Below are positions 34,560 to 46,104 of a DNA stretch of 64,000 bases, one piece after another. Source of the stretch: Hesseltinella vesiculosa (lineage: Eukaryota > Mucoromycota > Mucoromycetes > Mucorales > Cunninghamellaceae); contig MCGT01000007.1 of assembly GCA_002104935.1 (NCBI GenBank), forward strand, positions 806,001-870,000. Direction: 5' to 3'. Position 1 is the first letter of the stretch. Each line of letters starts with the position of its first letter. The position numbers were made by a program, and so were the translations under genes. Under the pieces are notes generated by a model, which saw only the letters and a program-made list of their open reading frames with translations, was not told where the DNA came from and ran no database searches.

Positions 34560-36213
34560 ATGTGGTGGCATAGGTTAGGGCTGATGGTATGGGTGGTTGG
34601 CGTGTCATTTGTGACCATTTCGTGCTCGACCGTGTCAATACCTATTCTCAAAAAAACAAAGCCAAGTCATGGGCAGCTGGTCAAGCGATCATCGTCCTAC
34701 AAAACACTCTTGTACAATGATGACGGCACCGAATATCTTGTGTCCATTTCTGTCGGCACACCGCCTCAAAACTTTCTTGTTGCCTTGGATACCGGAAGGT
34801 AATAAAAAAAAATCTACCCTGGCTGCAGTTAGATTCACGGTTTTGCTGTCTTCTTTTTTTTCGATGGACATCCAGCTCTGATCTATGGGTGCCATCCATC
34901 GACTGTCTGGACTGTCCTCATAGCCGGTTTGATTCAACCAATTCAACAACGTTTGCTGATATCCATCAGCCGTTTAGTATCGTTTATGGGGTAAGAGATA
35001 GAGTTTTTTTCCATTTTGGGCTGACACTTTTTGATTTCCTTTTTTGAAAGATCGGCCATGTTGACGGGATCTATGGCAAAGACACAGTGCGCATTGCTGG
35101 CATCCAAGTGGAGCAGCAGCAGTTTGGTCTAGCACATTCATCAAAAGACATCATCTTTCCCACCAACCCATTTTCTGTCCATCCCAAGCTCACAGCCAAT
35201 GGTATCCTTGGCCTCGGCTTCCCTGGCTTGACCAAGGCTGCTGTCCAAGGCGAACCGTACAACCCGTTTGTTTTTGCCTTGATGGATCAAGGCCACATCC
35301 AGTACCCTATCTTTTCCATTGTCATGGGAAGTATTTACCAGAACGGCTGGTCGGGTGAAATTCTCTTTGGAGGCAAGCACCTGAAAAAAAAAAAAAAAAA
35401 AAAAAAAAAAACTACGCCTCCGCCACTCACAGCCCGATCCTTTTCTCATCTGACGCTCTAGATATTCATCCAACGTACCGTGATAGTTTGTTTTACGCCC
35501 CACTGGCGACAACCAAACCTCATGTCTACACATATTGGATGGTGCATGGCAATGAAGTGAGCATCACCGACCCAGATGGCAGAGTCAAAACCAGCGAAGT
35601 GCTGACACCCAACCATGGCTTCATCATCGACACAGGCACCACCCTCAGCTACATGGAGCAACACCTGGCCGAGGCATTAGTGTATCAGGTGGCGACACGA
35701 CACCAAGTGCTCATGGATGCAGCCACTGGCACGTACGTGATTGATTGCGCTGCTTATGAAACCGATCGCCTGCTCCACCTTGACTTGGCCACTGCAGAGG
35801 ATGCGGACCATGAATTGCGATTGACGATTCCCCTGCGCGACCTGGTTCTGCCTATCCAGGCCGGCCAACACCCCACAGTCCAAGGTACCAAATGTATGTT
35901 TGGGATCGCTCCTTGGCTCACCACCACCAACAACAAACCACCCGTGAAAAATGGCAAACCTTTGGTCCTGATTGGCGACTCCATCCTGCGCTCTATGTAT
36001 CTCGTCTTTGATATGCAACAGAGGCGTATTGGATTTGCCCCCCTTAAAATGCAGCATGCAAGTGACCAGGCTGTGAATCATGCCGTGACCTTGGTACCTA
36101 GGAAAAACCTCGTCCAACCAGAACAAGAAACGAATGACAGTCAATCTCATCCACCGACAATGGCGCTGGTTGTCATGGCAACTATCCTTGTATGGGGTTG
36201 TACGTTCTATTAA
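34560..36213 (+). CDS. Pepsin-type aspartic protease 3 (475 aa)
   Basis: Exons 34560..34798, 34876..34990, 35051..35372 and 35462..36213. The start at 34560 opens with a hydrophobic signal segment (GLMVWVVGVSFVTISCS). The catalytic motifs are ALDTGSSDLWVPS and FIIDTGTTLSYME; LIGDSILRSMYLVFD is also present. Introns 1 and 3 are at the same sites as in the two upstream paralogues, and intron 2 (after FSIVYG) is extra. Intron 3 starts with GC instead of GT and contains a 28-nt poly-A run (35384-35411). The end is hydrophobic (MALVVMATILVWGCTFY), suggesting a GPI signal or membrane anchor. Confidence 0.87.
35373..35461 (+). other. GC-AG intron in aspartic protease 3
   Basis: After TTTGGAG the intron begins GCAAGC and ends CTCTAG. 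In the two tandem paralogues the equivalent site reads TTTGGTG or TTTGGCG followed by GTAAG. The donor at this homologous position has therefore changed from GT to GC (or the reverse). Confidence 0.85.
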
Positions 36214-36604
36214 AATAATACTGTGACAAGGTTTTTTTTTTCTTGCAAGAACATGATTGGTTTTTGTCACCCGTTTTTCAAAAAAGGCAAACGCGGAGTG
36301 TGTTCCTTTTTTTCTTGCAAAAGAATCGCATTTCCCTTTTTTTTCCCTTTTCCCTCTTTCCTTTTCCTTTTTTTTTTTTAAAAAAAAAAAGGCTTGCCTT
36401 TTTACTGTTTCTATCGTCTCTTTCCTTTCACACCCCAGTTTCTTGCTTTGCTATTAACAGTGATATTGCCCTTCATCCTTGATTAGCTTTATTTGTGCCA
36501 TCCCTCTATTGTGGTTTTTAGTTGGCATTCCCTGAATCCCCTCTCTCCTTTATTTTTTTTTATTGTCGACTATCAAGTAACTCTCGAAGTCTTTTGCGTT
36601 TGTA
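36214..36604. other. Intergenic spacer downstream of protease 3
   Basis: This 391-nt pyrimidine-rich stretch has several T runs and one A run (36380-36390). It holds the 3' flank of protease 3 and the promoter of the next gene. No coding signal was seen. Confidence 0.4.
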
Positions 36605-37721
36605 ATGGAGTCTCAAGATCTTTTGATGAAACGACTGGCAACAGCGTCTCACCACAAGATTTATCCATCCCACCCACCAAAGAATGAGTTACCATTGCGA
36701 CGGATTCTGCTGGCGACAAGGTAATAAAATGCTTTTTTTTCCTTGCCTCCTCGCCCCCCCCCTTCCCTCTCTGATTTTCTACTCTCATTTGTTTTTGCTA
36801 AATTATACGACATACCTTTTGACTCCACACTTTCCCTCCAATGAATTCACCATGCCTCCTTATGAATGATTGCCTTTGACACTCTTTATCTCTTGGTGCT
36901 ATGTACTTCTTTTTTTTTTTAGATTGTGGAATGAAGTGCGAAGACAGCAACTCTTATTCAGCACCACGATGCAAGACGATTGGCCGGTTTCCCACGACGT
37001 AGACTTGACGGAAACAGCAAGATTGGCGCCTTCATTCACGTTTCAGGATTCGTCAGAAACTTCACCGGCCGACGTCTTGTCTCCGGCCAATGCCAAGGAG
37101 GACTTGGCCCTTCACGCCGCCCATGATGCCGACGAAGATGAAATTGCTATTCTTGACGATGACGACGACGACGATACCACCTGGGCTTGGCTGGAAGACG
37201 ACAAGGATGCAACTGTGCCACCCCTCACCAAGAGCTCGGCGCCCGACAGTCCAAAGTCGCCTTTGCCAAGTCTCACTTTGCCATTGACGCCATTGACGCC
37301 TGCCACAGCCGATCCTCTTGATCATACCTACATCATCACCCCTTTGCCCTGTCCTGAACAACTCCATGACCTCGACCCCTCTTCCAAACAGCATGCCCAA
37401 CTGACATCCCCTCCAACCGCTGATCACGAGCCATCGGCCCAAACTGTCATGTGCCCCGACGCCGCGATGGATTTACCCACACCTGTGTTGTCATCCCCTC
37501 CACCCCATGCGCTTTCAACCGTGCCAGCCCATGCAGACCAAGATGGCCAGACCCGTAAACGCCCCTGCTCACCCGCGTATGATGTCGATACCTCTCGGAA
37601 ACGCCTGAAAAACACAACCTTCACCTGTCCAGCCAACGCCAACCCTTCCCCGCCTTCGACTGATCCTCCCGCTGGACCGGCTTCACCCACAAATCCCAAT
37701 CCTGTTCTCCTCAGTGCCTGA
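36605..37721 (+). CDS. Acidic, proline-rich protein of unknown function (304 aa)
   Basis: Two exons, 36605..36720 and 36923..37721, with the split Arg codon (AG joined to A) restored by splicing. A short N-terminal segment, LPLRRILLATRLWNEVRRQQ, looks helical and amphipathic and faintly resembles a SERTA-type motif. The rest is low-complexity: an acidic stretch (ILDDDDDDDTTWAWLEDDKD), many Ser/Pro and Thr/Pro sites, and a basic patch (KRPCSPAYD, RKRLK) that could be a nuclear localisation signal. A nuclear regulator is possible but unproven. Confidence 0.6.
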
Positions 37722-38429
37722 TCTTTCAACCATCGTTTTTAAAAGAAACTCCGGCGCTCTCCTCTCTCACTACCTCCCCATGTGTATACCCATCTTTTCT
37801 CTATTTTCTGCTGTAACTACCATAATCTTTTGTGTGTGTCAAAAACCTCTTGCATCTTTTTTTTTTCCCCTCTCCCTTTCCTTCAGGGTCCAACTTCAGC
37901 CATCTTTTTTTTTCTTCAAATGTAAAACCAATAAAAAAAAAACTATCAACATAAAAAAAACATGTCTGTGTCTATTTTAAGTTATTTTTTTTTTATTGTA
38001 CGTTCCGTGAGGGTTTGGATTGGCTGGTCAGGGTTTTTTCTTGGGTGAGACAAAGAAGCAAAAAGTTTTGCCAGGCTGGTAAATGATTCCCGTGTAGCAC
38101 CAACGGAACCGCGTATGACAAATTGGAAAAAAAATTCCCAAAAATGAAAATGAAAAAAAGGATGGCCATTTTTTCACTGCATGGCGGAGGAACCCAGGCT
38201 TTGCACGATGCCGAGATCCAAAAATGGGTCAAAGCCATTCTGTCCTGTCGTCTTGACAATGAAAAAAAACATTGACGTGGTGTCACGTTTGACTGAACCA
38301 CTTTGAAGAAACGTCATTCTTTTTTTATAACAGCATTCGACTTGCTAAATAGAAATAAACTTGGCCTGCAGGGAGATGAATGAGCAAGGAAAGAAAAAAA
38401 GCCGGAATGGGGGGGAGACAGAAGAGGAA
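37722..38429. other. Convergent 3' intergenic region
   Basis: This 708-nt region lies between the stop of the acidic protein (plus) and the stop of TFC3 (minus). It contains AATAAA at about 37929 followed by poly-A tracts. No gene is supported; the short minus-strand frame at 37993-38301 has no recognisable product. Confidence 0.45.
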
Positions 38430-41400
38430 TTATTGAGAATGGTAAAAACCGTGCGTCAACCAGAAACAGGTCTGGTTACCAATGGAGACATTGCTGGAAG
38501 ACGTGGTGCGTAGGGTCTGAGAAGCTTGGCCGAACAAGCCGGTCGACATGGTGGTTTGGAGCGTTGCTTGACGAACAGCACCCTGATCAAGTAGGTGCTG
38601 CAAAAGGTCATGGATTTCCAAAGGAGACATGGCGTTGGTATACAGGCGGCACAGGTTGCCAAAGGAAATGCCGGGTCGCTGGATCATGGTTTCCATGATC
38701 AATTCCAGGCATCCACGCCAGATGTTCTCGGTACGATTACCGTTGATATCTTGCCACAATCGTGGCATCAGCACCGGCTGCCGCTTTTTGGCAATTTCCA
38801 CAGAACGACCCAGGTTCTTCTCCATGGGATCCAAAACGAGATCGCGTTCGGTTAAGCCCTCGTCGACTTCGTCTTTCTGAGGCTGGTCATCATCAGCGGC
38901 GACGGGAGCGGCATCGGCATCATCCTGGCTTTCTTCCTCAGTTTGCTTGGCTAGGGCGAGCATGATATCGATGGGAGGCATGACGATGTCGCTGGTTTGG
39001 ACCACCCAGGCACCGGCATACTTGGTCAGGACAACGCGGATCGACTCGAAGCCGACAAGCATGGCCAGGGCTGGGGTGCGTTGGCGTACAAGAAGATCAA
39101 GCGCCGTCTTGAAATTGTCGTCGGTGCTAAGAACTTTGATCGACAGAGCTTCATGCAGCTGCAGAATGGTCGCGCCTTGTTCCTGGACGGTTTCCAAATA
39201 CGTCATGATCGCGGACGCGATTTCCTTCAGATCGTCGGGCACTGTGGGGTCAGCAAGGAAGTGGGCTACCATTGCTTCGTATTCATCGCTAAGAGGCAAT
39301 TTGCTTGGCAGGATGGTCATGCCCATGGGCACATCTGGAATTGGTCTACACGGTCCGATGGTCAGGTCAATGTCATAGTTGGTGCTACTTTCCACTACAA
39401 AAAGAGCAAGTGAATAGGCCGGTCCATTTTCTTCTCTTCCATGTGACATTTCGGGTTCTTTCTTACCGAGGTTGCGAGCACCGTGATGGGGTCGCTCGAA
39501 GATTTCCTTGATTTTATCATCTTGACCCGTGGCCATGGTCACCGACAGCTGAGAAGAAGCAACGCAAAAGAACGCAAGGTAGATGAGTATGGGACAATAC
39601 AGTGTTCCCTTTCTTTGGTTTGTACCTTTTCGTCAGAGAGTAAATCCAACATGGACATCACCATGCCACTGCTTAATTCCACGGGATCCAGCACGACGGA
39701 CATGGATTCCATCAGGAACTTGTCATAGGCACGTGCTTGGAACATCAAGTTTTCCGGTAATTGCTTCATCAAAGCACGGATGTAGCTAAGTAATCATGGC
39801 GAGTTTAGGATCCTGTTTTTTTTCAAGTTTCCATTACCGTTCACTAAGAATAAAGCGCGTACTGGGCAGACGGCGCTCGTGGGTCTTGACAGTGCGCGAG
39901 ACGATCAAATAGCCATTCCTACGCATCTGTTGCAAAGCAGCTTTCAGGTCGTCTTTGTCAAAGCTGCTGATCACCCCAAGGGCAAAGTGGGCATCGTATT
40001 CATCAAAGGGAGTTGTCAGGATAATCTATAACCGTGGCCAAGAATCATAAAATCAAAGCGTCAGTGGTTTGCTGTGTTTGGCACTTTTTTTTTTTCTAAC
40101 CTTGGCGAAGTCTTTGATTAAAGCCATCATTCTCCTGTCTGCGTTGATGTCCACAGAATCTGGTTTGGTCAAGGGGTGATCGTAGGACGACGGTTGGTCA
40201 CACCGCATGTAAAATGTATGGTTGTAGAGTACTTCAATTCGTCGGGTGGAGGAGACCGCTGTCTTGGCGTGGTAGGCATCTTCGAAGAAGTAGCCTCCGT
40301 TCATCATTACCGGTTCCGGCTCAAGGATATCGTAGTACTTGTCAACTTCATTCACATTTGCTGGCAAGGGTGTTGCTGGCTTATGGTCACTGTTGCATCG
40401 AAAAAAGTGAGGCGGTCAAAATGGATAGGCATAAACAGCAATAGAAAAAAAATACTTACTGGGTGTCGGATTTAGAGCGTTCCAGATAGTACTGGATGTA
40501 TGGCAACAGGTCGACCTCCTTATCATTGACATGCTTCCATTCCATCAGGACAGCAGCCTTCAGGCCTTCGCGGTAGTAGCAGTTCCATCTGTTGCGGATG
40601 TACATGAGGTCTTCAGCATCGGCAGGGCGGGAACGCAGCCAGCCGATACGGCGTCGAATCTGGGCATTGTTGAATTTGACCAAAACTTCCTCGATTGGAT
40701 AGATTTGGAAACGTGAACCAAATGTGCAGCGGTGGACTGCAATAACGTAGGCCAGTTTCAGAAGATCATCTTCTTCACTCGTCCAAGTCGCACGAGGGGC
40801 CCGGGGAATCTTCAAGCGGCTAGCTTCACCTAATTTTACCAGAGGAGATCAGTCAGGTACATTTTTTTTTGTGGAAAAAAAAAGATGAGGAGGGAGGGGG
40901 GGGGGTATACCTTCGCCAAAATGAGGTACGTCAGCATCACCATCCAAGAATGGAGCAGCATAGGAAACATCCGGGGTTTGCCATTGGCCCTGTTGTCGTT
41001 GGTCTTGGGCGAGACGGGCTTGAGTGGAAACCCAGGATGGATTGAGTCTGCCAGTATTGTTGTCACCGACAAACAATTGACGGGCGTACTCCTTGGTCAT
41101 CTTTAGGCCCTCTTGGGCAAGTGGGCGACTCTTGTTGTACAGGGCTGTTGTCTTGATCTTGGCTTTACGAGGCGTACGAGCCTTGCGTTGGCCCATGGTG
41201 AGTGCTTTGTAGGCTTTGGTTTGATGTAGTTTCACATGCGTGACTGAGTCCTTGTGGCCCTGACGCTGCATGACCAATTCAACTTTGCGATAAAAGTGGC
41301 GGACGACGGCCGGGGTGATTTTGAGCTCATCGGCGATTTCACCGATCCAGGCCGAGCTGTTCAATGGGGTGGTATAATTTTCATAATCAACGTGCTTGGT

Positions 41401-44400
41401 CAGTTGCCGGTACTGGTCGTTCGTATAATTGTAGTTTGTGCACCAGTTCTTCGTAGTATACAACGATTTGATCCATGACTCGTCCTCGTTGCCATCGGTA
41501 TATAGCCGCATGGTGGACCGGTTGGAGTTTTGATCGGTTGCTGTGCAGACATACTCAAGGTCACTCCAGTAGATCATGAGCTGAGTAAAAAAAAATGAAT
41601 CTGGATCTGATTTTTTTTTTTGAAAGATGGTAATCAGCTTGATCTTACCTCTGATGGGGTGACAATGTCATGCTCCCTGAGGATGGGATGGGCTTCGTGG
41701 CGATAATTACGGATGCAGGTGGAAGTATTGAGCTCATAGTGAGCTGCGAGGTGGGATGGGTGCTTAATACCAGAACTGTTACCGGGCTTCATATCGGATG
41801 ACAGGGTGATATACTTTGGTTCCAGAATACCAAGAAAGGTCAGGCAGTCGAGCAGGGTGCGCAGGCGCACACGGAACTTGTTTTTGTCGTTGAACAGGAG
41901 ACTGCGGATGTGGAGAGGCAGTTGATCAGCCGTCATGTTGGCGTTGGTTTCGTCGCGCAAAAACAGGACGATTTCGTCGTTGGGCGTGAGCACACCGATG
42001 AGCTTGCACATCAGGTGCAGAGGCATGTGGCGGATGATATAGGCGATGCTGAGGCTGCGTTTCTCCTTGTCTACATCGCTCTGGTCAGCAACGGGGTCAG
42101 CAGAGGCGAGGAGATCCACCAGGTATTCGTGGAACATCTTGGCGCGGATAAGCCGGGCAAGGATATAGCCGCATTGCAGGGCAGCCATGACCCAATCGGC
42201 ATGTCGCTTGGCTGGCAGAGGCACGGTCTTGGCAAAGTTGCTGCGGATGCGGTCCAGTTCGGTCTCGAGCCTACGGACCTCGAGCTGGTGCTTGCTGGTG
42301 CGGGCGGTTTCCAGCTCTTTTTCCATGCGGTCTATGCGCTCAGGCAGACTTTCGATGTTGCCTTGGACCCTTTCAAACACAGACATCTTCATAGAGTGAG
42401 GGGTCAGGACCTTTCGTTCGTTCAGGTAATTGAAGTAGTTCTTGACTTCGCTGCCATTGGGATCTAAGTCTTTGTGGATGATCAGTTTGCGCTCGCTGGA
42501 TGTGCCGTTCAGGTTGACAACAGTGCCTTCAGCAATGTGGAGTTTGCCTTCGTTTTGCAGCTCGCGAGCCGATCGCAGGAGGGTTCTGTTGTCGATAGAG
42601 TGGCCCTTGCCTTTGTCGCCATGGGCTGCTGTCCATTTTTCATTGAAGTGGGTGCGCAGCACCAAGCCATGTTCGACCACCCGCTTTTCCTGAACGATCT
42701 CCAGGATGATGGCCTTGCGTTTCAAGAGGTAGTCGTTGACGGACTTGCGGTTCTTTCGGCCATGGTTGATAACGATGCCTTGCTTTTGCTGGAGGACACG
42801 GTGCAGGTTGGCAGAGGCTGGCATGCGACCCTCGTCAATGGCAGCGATCCGCACTGGTGATGCTGCAGGGTCAGGTGAGGCGGGTCCTGACAGGATGGCA
42901 TCGCTGGCGTCCACCCACTCACGTTTGGGTGTCAAGGTTGGCGATGCTGGAGCAGAAGCCGGTGACGATGGGCCGGTCAGCGGGGTGTGGGAGGTGGCGG
43001 GAGCCTTGTCCTTGCTGGTGACATCGGTTGGTGGTTTTGCAAGAGGAGGAGGGGAAGGGGAGCGGTGGTTGTCCAATGCAGGGTCGGGCACCAGGTCGTG
43101 CTCCATGGCATTGGCGGCTTTATCGTCTTCATCTCCAGGTGCTGGTTTCTGGTCCATATCGGCAGCAGGGGGGCGACTTGGAGATCGGCATGGCTCTGCT
43201 CCGGTTGGGCTTGGTTGTCCTCCCCAGGTGGTGAGTCCTCCTCCTCAAGACGGGCGCATCTTTGAAAGTAGCTCATGATGGAAGCCCGGGCCACCTTGGT
43301 AGTGGCACGCTGTTCGCGGCGACGCTTGGTGGGTGTCTCGCCTGTTGGTGGTGCACCTTTGACGGGTGATGTAGATGCCAGCATGCGTTTGGAGCCGAGG
43401 GCACGCGATGATGATGGGGGTTGTATTGGTTCATCCAGAGGGGTATTTGTGGATTGGTCAGTGGACTTGTCGACGGGGCTCACGGTGTTTTCCTCTGTAG
43501 GTTCGGTTGCTGGGGCCACTTGAAGTTGCTGCTTTTTAGGTTGGCGGCCACGTCGTTTAGGGGGTGCTTTTGCAGGCTCTTCGACAAGTTCCTCCATCGG
43601 TTCGTCTGAACACTCTCCTTGTCGCAGCTTCTTTTTAGGTGGGCGGCCGCTTCGCGTGGGATGGGCTGAAGAAGGACCTGGAGACGGCGCATTGGGGGCG
43701 ACAGGTGGAGTCTTGCGCGGCTGTCGTGTGAAGATGGATGCTAACGGCACATTGGAGGAAGGAGGCGCAGGCGCGGATGAAGAGGCTTGTGCACTGGATT
43801 CGGCCACAACAGGAGCCGCAGGGGACTCCGTTCTAGTAGGTTCGGCTTCGTCAGAGGAGACAGCCACAGATGCAGGGCGTTTCTTTTTGCCACGGCCAGG
43901 GCCGCCACGCCGAATCTTCTTAACAGAGCTGGTGGGGTTGACATCTTGCAATGGATAAGCTGAGACATCGAAAACACTGATATTTGGGATGGTGATTTCG
44001 CGGCCATCTTGGTTTTTGATGTAGGAGGGAAGGTCAAAGTAGCGGTAGCGTCGATTGCGGCCTTCGAATTCAATGGCACGCTCCAGGCCATACTTGATCT
44101 GTTCGTCACCAGAAATCTTCACCACACGATCCAAGCATTTTGACGGAATACGTATATAATCGCAACGCAGTTGGGCACACAAGTCCTAGAAATTGGCCAA
44201 GCACAGTAAATACCTGGTCGAATCAGACGTCATAAGGGAAATAGGCATGGATTTTACCTTTTGAATCATGCCTTTGTCGCCGGCTTCCACAATCAACGTG
44301 CGGAATTGGTATTCTGAAGTTAGGCCGAATTGATAACCTCGGGGATCATCTTCACGTGTTTTAGCACGCATGACAAAGGGTTGCAAATCATTAAACGATC

Positions 44401-45875
44401 TGTCGCCTTGATCTACGCCATCATCATCGTCTTTGTATTTGTTGGAAGCTTCAGAAGATTGCTCTAGCAAAAGAGGGTAAAGTTACATCTGACGAATTCT
44501 CTCCTTGGCTTTTTTTTTTTTTTTTGTGTACCTTCGTTGGTGACAAGTTGAAGACAGCGGTTGATTTGGCCATTATGGCTGAATGATTTTTTTAGCAGGA
44601 TGCCTTGCGTCACGAAGGGATCAATGCAGCGATGGAACCAAGATCGTGTTCGGCGCCTTGTGATATCAAAGCCCTGTAATGAAGATGAAGGGGGGGGGGG
44701 AGAGGTTCAGCTTCCGTCATGTGTGTTGTCGCGGGGGGGGGGCTTACCATTGCGGCGAGCAGATCAAGGGATCGCATGATATGGTCCGGGGCGCCTTGCA
44801 ACAGTTTGGTTATTTGTTCAAGGAGGAAATCTTTGCTATGAGGCACGCCATCCTGATTGACATTGCTTGGGATCAGATCATCTTCGATATTTGCGTGCGA
44901 CTGATCGTTGGCGGTGAAGCGAACATGAAAGCAACGGTTGGTACGGACAGTGCGGTAGGTGACCATGGTGCGGGTGCTGGAATGAAAAAAAAAAATCAGA
45001 GAACCTGCCTGTGCCACTGGGTGAAAGCTTACATGGACCCTTTCTTTTCCAGTTCTTTCATATAAAACCCAGTCGATCGTGGGTCAAGGCCCCAGATAGA
45101 TGTGATTTCCGCCTGGGTGACACCGGCTTCTCTTGCGTGGAGGACGGAGGCCAAGAGGTTGCGCATATTTGAAGAGAACGATTGACCAAGCTTTTGCAGA
45201 TAAAAAAGTTAATCTCCTCCCATTTTTTTCTTTATCAAGCTATGCAGCTTACAGGAACACCGATATACAATTGAGCATCTTGTAATTCCTTGCTGGCAAC
45301 AAGGCGGATGCTGGAGCCATATTTTTCGTTCATTTCGTCAAACGTCATGGTGTGAATGTCTTCGAGAGTGTTATAATCATAAACGACGGGTTCCTAAAAA
45401 AAGAAAGAAAATAAGCGTTGGTGCCATATATAAATCATGAACAGCCGTGATACAAGGGCACTTCTAATGCTATTTTTCTGCCTTCTTTTCTAGTGAATTA
45501 CCTTGGAGTCGCTCTCGATGGAAGCCTTGAGCTGTTGATCTAACATGGCCAATTGGCTTTCAGGGAAGAACGAAATGCCATCGAGTTGCAGAAGGAATGG
45601 CCATAAAAACCGTTTGTAATGTTGATCGACCGCAGGTGGGGAAGCGTTTTGATCAACCGATGTTGATAAGAATTGTTTCACGTAACCCCACGCGTTTTCC
45701 AAGGAGCAACCTAATCGCAGACCAAGCAAACAAACACAAGTGATTAAGGAACGGCGTTTCTTCCTTGTTTAATTTGTTTTTTTTGTTTTTTTTTTTTCAA
45801 AAAAAAGGGGGGGTTACCTTGATAGCCATCCATAGCTACCTCCTCCTTTAATTGAAGAAGTACTCTATCTAACAT
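38430..45875 (-). CDS. TFIIIC B-box-binding subunit, TFC3/GTF3C1-like, with one apparent frameshift
   Basis: The largest TFIIIC subunit recognises the B box of tRNA genes. Fifteen exons were traced: 45818..45875, 45502..45710, 45253..45393, 45033..45190, 44748..44976, 44532..44673, 44258..44463, 41649..44185, 40911..41580, 40460..40829, 40101..40389, 39838..40025, 39626..39785, 39467..39548 and 38430..39394. The total is about 2134 aa if the one-base slip is allowed for. The B-block winged helix is at residues 140-185 (LLASVLHAREAGVTQAEI, LDPRSTGFYMKELEKKG). AT-hook-like SGRPPKK and RRGRQPKK lie in exon 8. A Myb/SANT-like segment follows (ATWTSEEDDLLKLAYVI). Within exon 8 the frame changes at a six-G run (43168-43173). 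Confidence 0.85.
43168..43173 (-). other. Apparent one-base frameshift in TFC3 at a homopolymer
   Basis: Upstream the frame reads EQSHADLQVA, downstream PAADMDQKPAPG in the -1 frame. One more base in this run of six G (six C in the sense strand) would make exon 8 a single frame of 846 codons, in phase with both flanking introns. No convincing intron explains the shift, so a sequencing or assembly error, or a recent mutation, is likely. Confidence 0.7.
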
Positions 45876-46104
45876 GGATGAGTAACAATAATTAAGCAAG
45901 CAAGCAAGGCGATTGTAAAAAAAAAAAAAAAAATTGCGAAAGGGAAAGAAAAAGAAGAGCTGAGTGGGAATCTGCTTTTTTAAAAATCAGCGCACTGAAC
46001 AGGCAGGCCGTATTTTCTATTGGTATTCCCTCCCGTAGAATAGAATATTAAAATGTTTATTTGATGTAGTGTACAAATAGTCATACAGTAAGAGGCTGTC
46101 TATG

